Positions 25,935 to 33,481 of a stretch of 64,000 nt of DNA are shown in pieces (the first letter of the stretch is position 1; every line of letters begins with the position of its first letter). A program made the position numbers and the translations under genes. Location: contig JAIETG010000009.1 of the NCBI GenBank assembly GCA_019745395.1, forward strand, positions 1-64,000, given 5' to 3'. This DNA comes from Rhabdochlamydiaceae bacterium. GTDB lineage: Bacteria > Chlamydiota > Chlamydiia > Chlamydiales > Rhabdochlamydiaceae. The notes under the pieces are model-generated. The model searched no databases and was not told the origin of the DNA. It was given only the letters and a program-made list of their open reading frames with translations.

Positions 25935-26993
25935 TTAAAAAGTTAGGGTGGTTTTTTGTAGTTTTTGATGAAGATATAAAGATCTTGCTTCGGCAAGTTC
26001 TCTAGGGGAAAAAAAGGTTTTTTCTTGGGATTGTAATAGATGAGCTCTCCGGCATCGGAAGAAAAGTTCATTGATTTCAGCATCATTCATTCCCTGGATC
26101 CAGCCTAGATCAATGCCTAGTTTGATTTGACTTAGCGCATCAAAAGCTTCTTTAGCCTCTAATTGACAAGAGTGTAAGAGAAGTCCGTAGGCTCTGCTGA
26201 TTTTGTCTTTTAGTTCCATGGGAGGATTTTTACCGTAAAGAAGCCTTATATTTTTTTCTGCTAGAACAAGTTGAGTGGCTACTGCATGTAGAGTTTGTAA
26301 AATTGATTCTTCTGCAACTCCCAAAGTGTAGGCATTTTTAAGAATGACGAGGTCCCCCATAAAATCTTTAGACTCTCCTATGAGACTGCTTGCTTGTACG
26401 CTGTTTTCTGCAGAAGCGTTTAATTCGTCGAAGAGGGTTTCTGAGAAGATGAGAGCTGGAAGATGAAGGTAGCAATGCACTACCAACGCTGTTCCGCAAA
26501 GAGAAGGATTGCTGGTGAGATAGCCGAATTGAGGAGAAAATGCATAATCGATTTTTTCCCCAAGAGCTGTTTCTACTTGATTAAGAAATTGCCAAGCTTC
26601 TTTCCAAGATCCTTTGCAGTCCATCCACTCTAGGAGTAGATGTTCTTTGACATTGCAAACGGCCAAAAAATGTGCTGAGGCATCAACAATAAAAGCTTGT
26701 CCTTTACAAGCATTTTGCCATCCTTCCTGGCAGAGAAAATGCTCGGATAAAAATTCTTTTTCTTGAGGAGACAGAGATTCTGCAGGCAGGTAGGTGGGGG
26801 TTTGTAAAATCGGGACTGTCGTAAGAATGCTTTGAAGAATTTGCAGTAATTGAGAGGTTTGAGATTGATTTAATTTTCCAGAAAAAGGGTAACTGGCGAT
26901 ATTTCGATAAAGGGAAAAACTGCTGGCAGGCCATATGGGATTGCTTTGAGCTTCCCAAGGAGTGTGATGGATAATAGTATTAGGTAGGCTCAC
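25935..26993 (-). CDS. mcsB: McsB-family protein arginine kinase homologue, catalytic residues degenerate
   Basis: I start at GTG 26993, which overlaps the mcsA stop as GTGA and has a GGCGGGGGA upstream; longer frames to 27035 exist. The 352 residues align along their whole length with McsB: EKIDYAFSPQFGYLTS, YLHLPAL, ILQTLHAVATQLVLAEK, AYGLLLHSCQLEAKEAFDALSQIKLGIDLGWI. Yet active-site positions differ. The usual LTSCPTN catalytic Cys is Asn here (LTSNPSL), the following GTGLR Arg is lost (GTALV), SSRIRLARN reads SSFSLYRN, and NEEDHIRI reads NVKEHLLL. If this alignment from memory is right, it is a pseudokinase. It may still bind McsA or Clp machinery. Confidence 0.8.
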   Translation of the reverse strand: MSLPNTIIHHTPWEAQSNPIWPASSFSLYRNIASYPFSGKLNQSQTSQLLQILQSILTTVPILQTPTYLPAESLSPQEKEFLSEHFLCQEGWQNACKGQAFIVDASAHFLAVCNVKEHLLLEWMDCKGSWKEAWQFLNQVETALGEKIDYAFSPQFGYLTSNPSLCGTALVVHCYLHLPALIFSETLFDELNASAENSVQASSLIGESKDFMGDLVILKNAYTLGVAEESILQTLHAVATQLVLAEKNIRLLYGKNPPMELKDKISRAYGLLLHSCQLEAKEAFDALSQIKLGIDLGWIQGMNDAEINELFFRCRRAHLLQSQEKTFFSPRELAEARSLYLHQKLQKTTLTF

Positions 26994-27487
26994 AAGTTTT
27001 CCCCCGCCCATTCTTTGATTTGATCGCGAAGCCAAGCGGCTTGTTCATATTGCTCTTTTTGCAATGCATCATTTAGAGCTTCATGAAGAGTGGCTAGTTG
27101 CTGAGTAGGAGAAATGGTGTGGGCTTGATGAGGAGATTTTCCTCTATGAATTTGAGTATTAGAAAGTTGTTCTGCAAAAAAAGAGGGGAGGCTTTCTTCT
27201 TTTATGAGTTTTTGCAACAAAGGTTTATCGAAGTTAGCATAGCATTGGTTACAGCCTAAAGAGCTGCCCATTTCTAGAGATTCCAAAGTGGTTAGGCATT
27301 CTGTGCAATAAAGCTTAGGAATGTTTTCTGGGTTGGAGCTTGTCTGCAATTGTCCGTGTAACTTTTTTTCTAAAATAGGGCAATTAGAGCACATTCCTAC
27401 GCTTGTACAGGCGTTTTTACTGATTTCTTTATAGGTAACGCAAATAGCATTAGGGCATTGGGTACATTCAAGAGGTTTATCTGCCAT
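26990..27487 (-). CDS. mcsA: McsA-like zinc-finger protein with UVR motif
   Basis: 165 residues. Several C-x2-C pairs are spread over the first 85 residues (CTQC, CSNC, CTEC, CNQC), fitting McsA-type treble-clef zinc fingers. The end, EALNDALQKEQYEQAAWLRDQIKEW, is a UVR (UvrB/UvrC) motif. McsA activates and scaffolds the arginine kinase McsB in Gram-positive stress control; chlamydiae carry the same pair. The stop overlaps the mcsB GTG start by four bases. Because the partner looks catalytically dead, the pair may work as a binding adaptor only. Confidence 0.85.
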   Translation of the reverse strand: MADKPLECTQCPNAICVTYKEISKNACTSVGMCSNCPILEKKLHGQLQTSSNPENIPKLYCTECLTTLESLEMGSSLGCNQCYANFDKPLLQKLIKEESLPSFFAEQLSNTQIHRGKSPHQAHTISPTQQLATLHEALNDALQKEQYEQAAWLRDQIKEWAGENL

Positions 27488-27608
27488 TATGCACCTAGAA
27501 GGTTTGTGTATAGTTTTTATTTTACTTAATGTAAGAAATTAATGTAAATAGCACCTAAATATTTTGATATGTTATTGTGATAGTTTTGATCCTAATAAGG
27601 AAAGGTTT

Positions 27609-28511
27609 ATGAAAAAAGTAAAATATTTATTTGCGCTTTGTGTAGCGATGACGGGGCTAGGAGCGGAAGAGTGGTATACAGAAACTTTGCATTCAGATTG
27701 GAGGCAGACTTTTTCTGTAAGGGAAATATTGCAAGAGGAAACAACTGAATATCAACATCTGGTAATTTTTGAAAATGAGCTTTTAGGTAAGGTTCTAGTT
27801 TTAGATGGTGTGATACAAGCAACAGAAAAAGATGAATTTGTTTATCATGAAATGATGAGTCATGTTCCTCTTTTGGCTCATGGGAATGCAAAACGCGTCC
27901 TAGTAATAGGGGGTGGCGATGGTGGAATTCTTCGAGAGGTTCTTCGTCATCAAACTGTAGAAAAGGCTGTCCTAGTAGAAATCGATCCGGGTGTTGTTGC
28001 TTTTTCTAAAAAATATCTCCCCCATATTTCTCAAGGTTCTTTTGACGATCCTCGTGTAGAGGTTTGTATTCAAGATGCAAGCTTGTATGTAAAAGAAACA
28101 GGAAGAAAATTTGATGTCATCATTTGTGATTCTACCGATCCAGTAGGGCCTGGAGCTGTTTTATTTACTCCAGAATTTTATGGAGATTGCCGTGCGATCC
28201 TGGATGATAAGGGGATCTTTGTCAATCAAAACGGCGTGCCTTTCATGCAGCCTGAAGAGCTTTCAAGCACTTACAAAAGTCGTAAGGAACATTTTTCAGA
28301 AGTGAGTTTTTATTTGGGTGTAATTCCAACTTATGTGGGTGGTTTTATGGCTTTTGGATGGGCAACAAATGATGTAGATGCTTTGCAAGTTTCGACGGAA
28401 GAATTGGAAAAACGTTTGCAAAATGTAAAAGGCGATCTGAAGTACTATACGCCTGCTATGCATAAAGCCTCTTTTGTCTTGCCGAAGTTTATTGAACAAA
28501 GTTATCGTTAA
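27609..28511 (+). CDS. speE: spermidine synthase-family aminopropyltransferase with apparent signal peptide
   Basis: I start at ATG 27609, preceded by AAGGAAAGG; the open frame extends to 27564 without a better site. 300 residues. Residues 1-18 (MKKVKYLFALCVAMTGLGA) look like a cleavable signal peptide, unusual for this normally cytosolic enzyme. The rest is a full polyamine synthase: the tetramerisation strands EEWYTETLHSDWRQTFSV, the SAM-type GGGDGGILREVLRH, EIDPGVVAFSKKYLP, and the catalytic DSTDPVGPGAVLFTPEFY with its Asp. It would transfer aminopropyl from decarboxylated SAM to putrescine. Export would be odd, since that donor is cytosolic. Its end overlaps a converging MFS gene by four bases. 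Confidence 0.82.
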   Translation: MKKVKYLFALCVAMTGLGAEEWYTETLHSDWRQTFSVREILQEETTEYQHLVIFENELLGKVLVLDGVIQATEKDEFVYHEMMSHVPLLAHGNAKRVLVIGGGDGGILREVLRHQTVEKAVLVEIDPGVVAFSKKYLPHISQGSFDDPRVEVCIQDASLYVKETGRKFDVIICDSTDPVGPGAVLFTPEFYGDCRAILDDKGIFVNQNGVPFMQPEELSSTYKSRKEHFSEVSFYLGVIPTYVGGFMAFGWATNDVDALQVSTEELEKRLQNVKGDLKYYTPAMHKASFVLPKFIEQSYR

Positions 28512-29692
28512 GCTCTTTTTACTTGACGTACTGGCTCTTGAGATGGAGCAAACCACGTGAACAAGAAAGCAAAAATAAGTAAAATTCCCATGCAGCAAAG
28601 AGTCTTGATTTCAGGGCTCTTTGCGAAGTTCTTATAGAGTATTCCCGCTACCAAAGGTCCGAGATAGCTAAAGCACCAGGCAAGTCCCATCAGTAGAGCA
28701 GATACAGTGCTAGGACTGTGAGGTGCGACCTTGTGTCCCCAGGATACGATCATAGGATTGATGCTATTTAAGCTAGCTCCTAAGAAAAAAAGCAGTAAGA
28801 CTCCAGAGAGAGCGCCAAGAGAAGGAGTGGCTACCAAAAGTGAAAACAAACAAAGACTCAAGCTGATGGCGCATAAAATGAGTTTTTTTTGTCCGTAACG
28901 ATCGCAAAAGTATCCCATGAAAGGTAGGGCAAGAGCTCCACCTAAGATATAACAAAAATGTCCTCCTCCCATTTGTAGCCAAACATGCGGTGTTTTCGTG
29001 ATAAGGACATCAGGAAGAATGAATACAAGTGCTAAGACTAAACTATAGCTGCATAACTGGATGAGGTATAAGAAAGTAAGCGTTTTTTGAGCCTGTTTAA
29101 AATTGGCCAGCATTTGCCCAAGAGAGGTGTTTCTTGATGTAGAGCTCTCTGGAAAATGATGGAAAAACATCCAGATACCTACCAGAAAGACTGGTATGAA
29201 GAGAGTTATGGCATGTCCGCCAAAAATAGAGAGCATTTTTGTAAAAATCATCTGAGAGCAGGCGAGACCTAAAAGGCCTCCTGAGGCAAAGCAAAGAATG
29301 CATTTTGCTTTATGTTCTGTTGTCAAAGATCCAGCATATCCTACAGCAGCTGGATGGAAGGCTCCTGAGCTGATGTTGACAAACAGCAAAAGAATAAAAT
29401 AAAAAATAACACCTTGAGACATGGTGATCCATAGAATCGAAGACCCCAGTAGTAGCCCTACAAGAAGAATTTGTTTACGATAGCCCCTGTCGCAAAAATA
29501 TCCAAAAATCATTTGCAGGCTTTCTCCAAAAAATCCACTTATACCCGCAATCCATCCAGCTTGAGCTAGATCCATTCCACAAATGGTTTTATAGATAGGC
29601 CAAATACCAGTAAAAAAATCTACGACAAAGTGGGCAGAGCAAAGGATGAGTAAATTTTTTCCTATAGAAGAGGAACGTAAAAAAGAAAGCAT
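28508..29692 (-). CDS. MFS transporter, fosmidomycin-resistance (Fsr)-like
   Basis: 394 residues with about 12 hydrophobic helices. The start LLILCSAHFVVDFFTGIWPIY matches the Fsr/FsmR branch, in which SHF-x-D-x2-x-G in helix 1 is conserved. The loop between helices 2 and 3 (FGYFCDRGYRKQ) and the matching one in the second half (MGYFCDRYGQKK) are the standard MFS G-x3-D-R-x-G-R/K-K motifs. The substrate is unknown; Fsr exports fosmidomycin, but here the natural cargo could be a metabolite. It overlaps speE tail to tail and is divergent from the kinase-like gene. Confidence 0.8.
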   Translation of the reverse strand: MLSFLRSSSIGKNLLILCSAHFVVDFFTGIWPIYKTICGMDLAQAGWIAGISGFFGESLQMIFGYFCDRGYRKQILLVGLLLGSSILWITMSQGVIFYFILLLFVNISSGAFHPAAVGYAGSLTTEHKAKCILCFASGGLLGLACSQMIFTKMLSIFGGHAITLFIPVFLVGIWMFFHHFPESSTSRNTSLGQMLANFKQAQKTLTFLYLIQLCSYSLVLALVFILPDVLITKTPHVWLQMGGGHFCYILGGALALPFMGYFCDRYGQKKLILCAISLSLCLFSLLVATPSLGALSGVLLLFFLGASLNSINPMIVSWGHKVAPHSPSTVSALLMGLAWCFSYLGPLVAGILYKNFAKSPEIKTLCCMGILLIFAFLFTWFAPSQEPVRQVKRA

Positions 29693-29831
29693 GATGTGTA
29701 CTATTTCTTAATTAGTTGAAAACGCATGATATAAAAAATTAAGAAATTTGTGAAGGGAATGTTTTTAATGAATAAGTAATCGCCGATTCCATGTATAATA
29801 GTTGCTACAAAACAATTTTTTGAGGTTAATT

Positions 29832-31472
29832 TTGAATTCAATTTCTGGACTAAAAAGGCATGCTGAGTCTCAAAGTGAAACATCTTCGAGTACAGCAAAT
29901 CGAAAACAATCTAAAGTAGATGGAATTCCAGAAGCGTTACAAATAAAGATTCGCTAGCAGCTGCAGCAGTTTTCTCGAGAAGGGAAATATAAAAATAGCT
30001 TTAAATTGATTTCGGAAGAAGGGCGGATAGCTTATGTAGCTCGTGAAATCAATGGGGTTCTTTTTTTAGGTACGATAGAAAGAGACGTTGGAGCAGGTGG
30101 TTATGGATCGATTCATGAAGTTCGGTTGTTAAGTACGGATGGGGCCCATCGTACTTGGGCTTTAAAACTAAGTGGCGATGCTGATGAGGTTACGGAAATT
30201 ATCAACGGAGAAGGTATCACTTCTCTTCATAGAGAGGTTTCTATGATTCATCAGCTGAATCCAAAAGGCGAAATGTCAATCTTCCCTACGGTGCATGCTG
30301 TAGTTACTGAGAAAGAAGGCTCTGAGGAAACTTTGGTAGGCTATCTTGCAGATTTGGGGGAATGTAATTACAATAGATATATGACGGATCACCCAGAAAG
30401 TTCTTTTGAGCAGATTGGCTCAGAATTTAAAGACATGGCGACATCACTTACTTTCTTGCACAGAACGCATATGCACGGAGATGTTCATGATGGGAATTTT
30501 CTTAGAACTCGAGGAAGTTTCCAGTTGATTGATTATGGGAGAGCTCGAGAGCTCAGCACCTTATGGAACCGTACTGATGATGACGCCTGTGACAATTATA
30601 GCAAATTGCCTGTTACCGAGAGTATCCGTTTCAATGATCTTCCAGGAAAGATTGAAGTAGATATCGGAAAGCTTTTAAGGCGAGCAAAAAAAGCCGGGGA
30701 TGTGGAGCGTGTTTCTTCGTTGCGTCAAGAAAGAAAGCGCTTGATACAAGAATGTCCTGAAGAGGCAAAAGCTATGGATGTTTTTGGTTTAGGCCGGGTT
30801 TTTTATTTGCGCTGCTATGGTGAAGAGCCGTATACAGAGGAAGCTTTAGGTGCAGAAGATGTAGCTGCTCTTGTTCTTAGGCCTCAACAGAAGCAATTGC
30901 CTCCAGGGCTCAAAGATCTTATAGAAAGTATGCTGTCTTCGAATCCTCAGGAGCGTCCATGTATGCAAGAGGTTTTGAATCATCTATCGGTTATTTTTCC
31001 AGGCGGAAAAATTCGATCTAACGAGTTGTGGATAGAAGAAATTGAGCGGTTTTTTGAACCATTACAAAAAACTGAGCTTTTGACGCCTAAGATTGAACGT
31101 CTTCGACAGGTTGATTTTTTTGATGCACCCCCAGGGCTTCTTACTAAAACTGTTCGGGATTTAATTTTATCTGTTCTTTTCCAGCTCTCGAAAGAAGATA
31201 TTGCGTTACTTGCTACTCAAGAACTGCAATATTGTCGCCAGTCAGCTGGAAATGCAATGCAAATAGATCAATCGGTTCGCAGAGTATTAGAAGGCGCTAG
31301 CTCATTTCAAGTGGAGAGAACATTGCTTGAGAACGCTCCAGATTTTATGAAGAGAGTTCTTTGCGCCAGTCTCATTCGCAAAAGCGACATAGTGCAAGCT
31401 ACAGAAGTGTTTCAAACGATAAATAGCGAAGAGATTAAGGTCGCTTTACAAGAAAGATATCGATGTTTTTGA
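29832..31472 (+). pseudogene. serine/threonine protein kinase-like gene interrupted by an in-frame amber codon
   Basis: A frame starting at TTG 29832 (GAGG eight bases before) reads 41 codons, then TAG at 29955-29957, then continues in the same frame without another stop to 31472. If translation restarts, TTG 30006 gives 488 residues. Within that part the kinase motifs are intact: Gly loop DVGAGGYGSIHEV (about 27-39), ALKLS Lys (54), HGDVHDGN catalytic loop (Asp159, Asn164) and IDYGRA in place of DFG (Asp176). The last 150 residues are helical and unassigned. Coding-quality sequence on both sides of the TAG suggests a recent nonsense change or readthrough. The end overlaps the converging epmB-like gene by 27 bases. 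Confidence 0.7.
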
Positions 31473-32459
31473 GGGTTTGCCGGGTTCTTCTTTGACGTAT
31501 CTAGGAAGACTGTATCCGGATATTCGGGTAGACAATTCCTTCATTAGTTGTTTTCCTGTTTCCTCGGAAACTTCAAAATGCGCAGCTCCTTGCACTCGAT
31601 CGAGTTGATGGAGATAGTAGGGAATGATCCCATGATCGGAAAGATCTTCGAAAAGCTTTTGTAGGGTGTCTGCGGAGTCGTTGACGCCTTGCAAGAGAAC
31701 AGATTGAGTAAGAACGGGGATGCCTATTTTCTGTAGGCTTTTCATCGCTTGATAAATATCGTTATCCAATTCTTTCGGGTGATTTACGTGAAGAATAAAC
31801 ACCACCTGCTTTTGTAAGGAAGAAAGGATCTTTAAAAATGAGGCGTCGATTCTTTCCGGGATTCCAATCGGAAATCTTGAGTGGAAACGAATTCTTTGGA
31901 TGTGAGGGATATTATCTAGGTCTTGTAGAAGTTTTTCCAGTGAAGCGTCGCTTAAAGATAAAGGATCTCCTCCGCTTAAGATGATTTCTTTTAAAGAAGG
32001 ATCTTGCTGGATGATTTGGATCTCCTTGGAAAAGTCTTTTCCAAGCTCTTCATAAGCAAAATTTTTCCTAAAACAAAATCGGCAGTTCATGACGCAAGCG
32101 CTTGTTGTTACAAGCAGCGCTCTTCCTCGGTATTTGTGGAGTAGTTTACTGCCAGCTTTTTGAAAGTTTTTGTCTTGAACGGGATCGAGAGAAAAATTCG
32201 AGGGGGAAGACAGTTCTTCTAAGGAAGGGAGGAACTGCTTTAGAATAGGATCTTGCAATGTGTTTGTCTCGGCTTTTTGAGCTAAACGAAAAGGTAGGTT
32301 TAGTGGAAAGATCGCTTTTTTTAAAACTTTTTCTTTGTCTTTTTCTGGCCACTGTAAAAATGAAGCCAGCTTATCCCAAGAAGTAAAGTTTTGTAATTGA
32401 ATCTGACGCCAAGAAGAAATCACAGCAGTAAATCTTTTTTTTGTGTTTTTGTCGGACAT
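31446..32459 (-). CDS. epmB: radical SAM lysine 2,3-aminomutase-like protein (EpmB/KamA family)
   Basis: 337 residues from ATG 32459; a TTG at 32486 is possible, and neither has a clear ribosome site. The iron-sulfur signature C-x3-C-x2-C is CVMNCRFCF, followed by the family blocks ILSGGDPLSLSD, IRFHSRFPIGIPERI, FILHVNHPKEL and VLTQSVLLQGVND, with YYLHQLDRVQGAAHFEV near the end. The length and compact C-terminus fit EpmB, which isomerises lysine to (R)-beta-lysine for modification of elongation factor P, rather than the longer clostridial KamA. The partner ligase EpmA is not in this window. Convergent with the kinase-like gene. Confidence 0.85.
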   Translation of the reverse strand: MSDKNTKKRFTAVISSWRQIQLQNFTSWDKLASFLQWPEKDKEKVLKKAIFPLNLPFRLAQKAETNTLQDPILKQFLPSLEELSSPSNFSLDPVQDKNFQKAGSKLLHKYRGRALLVTTSACVMNCRFCFRKNFAYEELGKDFSKEIQIIQQDPSLKEIILSGGDPLSLSDASLEKLLQDLDNIPHIQRIRFHSRFPIGIPERIDASFLKILSSLQKQVVFILHVNHPKELDNDIYQAMKSLQKIGIPVLTQSVLLQGVNDSADTLQKLFEDLSDHGIIPYYLHQLDRVQGAAHFEVSEETGKQLMKELSTRISGYSLPRYVKEEPGKPSKTSISFL

Positions 32460-32486
32460 TTTATATGAATAAAGAATGCTTTTCAA

Positions 32487-32777
32487 GGTGAGAATAATTT
32501 GATGAGTACTCTTTGAAAAATGGCATAAAGAAGGTTTTCAAATATCTACATCACTTCAAGTTCTGGTTCAAAAAAAATATGAAAAATTGTCTAATTTTAT
32601 GCCCAAAGTCTCAGGTAATAAATATGGATTTTACTGAGATTTTTTATTTCTGTATGGCTATTGTTTTTTTTTAGTTAATGTATACGGTGATTATGTGTGT
32701 GTCTCATGTTCTGGTAAGTGCGGATCTCAGACATTAGCAGCATCATTTTATCATATGGGAATATCTGTAGAACGTTG
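32487..32777. other. AT-rich intergenic stretch before the lipoprotein duplicate
   Basis: A T9 run lies at 32664-32672. A plus-strand frame from 32638 to about 32850 reads some Cys-rich protein-like sequence (VSCSGKCGSQTLAASFYHMG) but has no start codon or ribosome site, so I do not call it a gene. It may be debris of an older gene. Confidence 0.35.
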
Positions 32778-32915
32778 TCATGCACTGTCTCTAGAGAGTA
32801 TTCGAAATATTGTCCGTTTATGTCCAACTGAAGCAGTTTTATAAGGATCTCGCTGCATGTTAGAACCTCCTATTGCTGTAATGCACAATATGGTTGCGAT
32901 TAATAAGTTCTTCAT
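32778..32915 (-). pseudogene. truncated duplicate of the neighbouring lipoprotein gene
   Basis: 45 codons starting at an ATG that overlaps the stop of the lipoprotein gene (ATGA). The first 27 residues (MKNLLIATILCITAIGGSNMQRDPYKT) copy the start of that gene (MKKLLIIIISFTTIIGCSNMQRDPYKT), but the lipobox Cys is now Gly (IGGS), and after DPYKT the sequence diverges and stops. It is a 5' fragment of a tandem duplication, probably not functional as a lipoprotein. Confidence 0.7.
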
Positions 32916-33478
32916 TTGTTTTCGTAACCGTTTTCACTTGGATTTGGATTTTTTAAAGCTTCTACAGCTTCTTCATAGGATTCTTTTGAGCGTGATGCAA
33001 TACTAGGTATGTCGTTGATTCGATTTACAGTCTGATACTCCAAATATCCGTTATCAAATCCAATAATGCTTATGATAGGATCTGAAACCTTATTTCCATT
33101 AGCATCATTTATAAATATTGCCATAGTAATGTTTTTAATGCCAAATGGACGCACAACCAAACAATCTTGAAGTCGAGGCTCGGAGTTAATCATAGATAAT
33201 AGCTTTTGACTAGAATTTACGATGATTTCTCTAGCTTCTTGTTTTGTCAAAAGTCTATAAGTTTGGAACTCCACTCCCATAATTTTTAGTATTCCATTTG
33301 GCATGCTCACAGTTGTACTTATTGGCTCTATATTATATTTTTGTTCTACCCATGTGGCATAATTGTTTAAAATTTTATCAATTGCCGCGTCTTCTTCAGT
33401 TTTATAAGGATCTCGTTGCATGTTAGAACATCCTATTATTGTTGTGAATGATATGATTATAATTAATAGTTTTTTCAT
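32912..33478 (-). CDS. lipoprotein, candidate immunity partner of the RHS protein
   Basis: 188 residues with a clear lipoprotein signal (MKKLLIIIISFTTIIGC, Cys17). The mature domain is mixed alpha/beta with no enzyme motif: a helical part with EEDAAIDKILNNYATWVEQKY, then strand-rich LLTKQEAREIIVNSSQKLL, CLVVRPFGIKNITMAIFIND and ISIIGFDNGYLEYQT, ending in a polar tail. It starts just three bases after the RHS stop on the same strand. Tail-to-head placement after a polymorphic toxin is where immunity genes sit, and periplasmic lipoprotein immunity is known for lipase effectors (Tle/Tli pairs). I infer, but cannot prove, that role. A partial duplicate overlaps its 3' end and a decayed copy lies at about 39333-39425. 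Confidence 0.65.
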   Translation of the reverse strand: MKKLLIIIISFTTIIGCSNMQRDPYKTEEDAAIDKILNNYATWVEQKYNIEPISTTVSMPNGILKIMGVEFQTYRLLTKQEAREIIVNSSQKLLSMINSEPRLQDCLVVRPFGIKNITMAIFINDANGNKVSDPIISIIGFDNGYLEYQTVNRINDIPSIASRSKESYEEAVEALKNPNPSENGYENK

Positions 33479-33481
33479 TTT

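Noticed and set aside
32638-32850. Plus-strand frame with Cys-rich protein-like sequence
   Set aside because: There is no start codon or ribosome site, a T9 run precedes it, and part of it overlaps the lipoprotein duplicate on the other strand.
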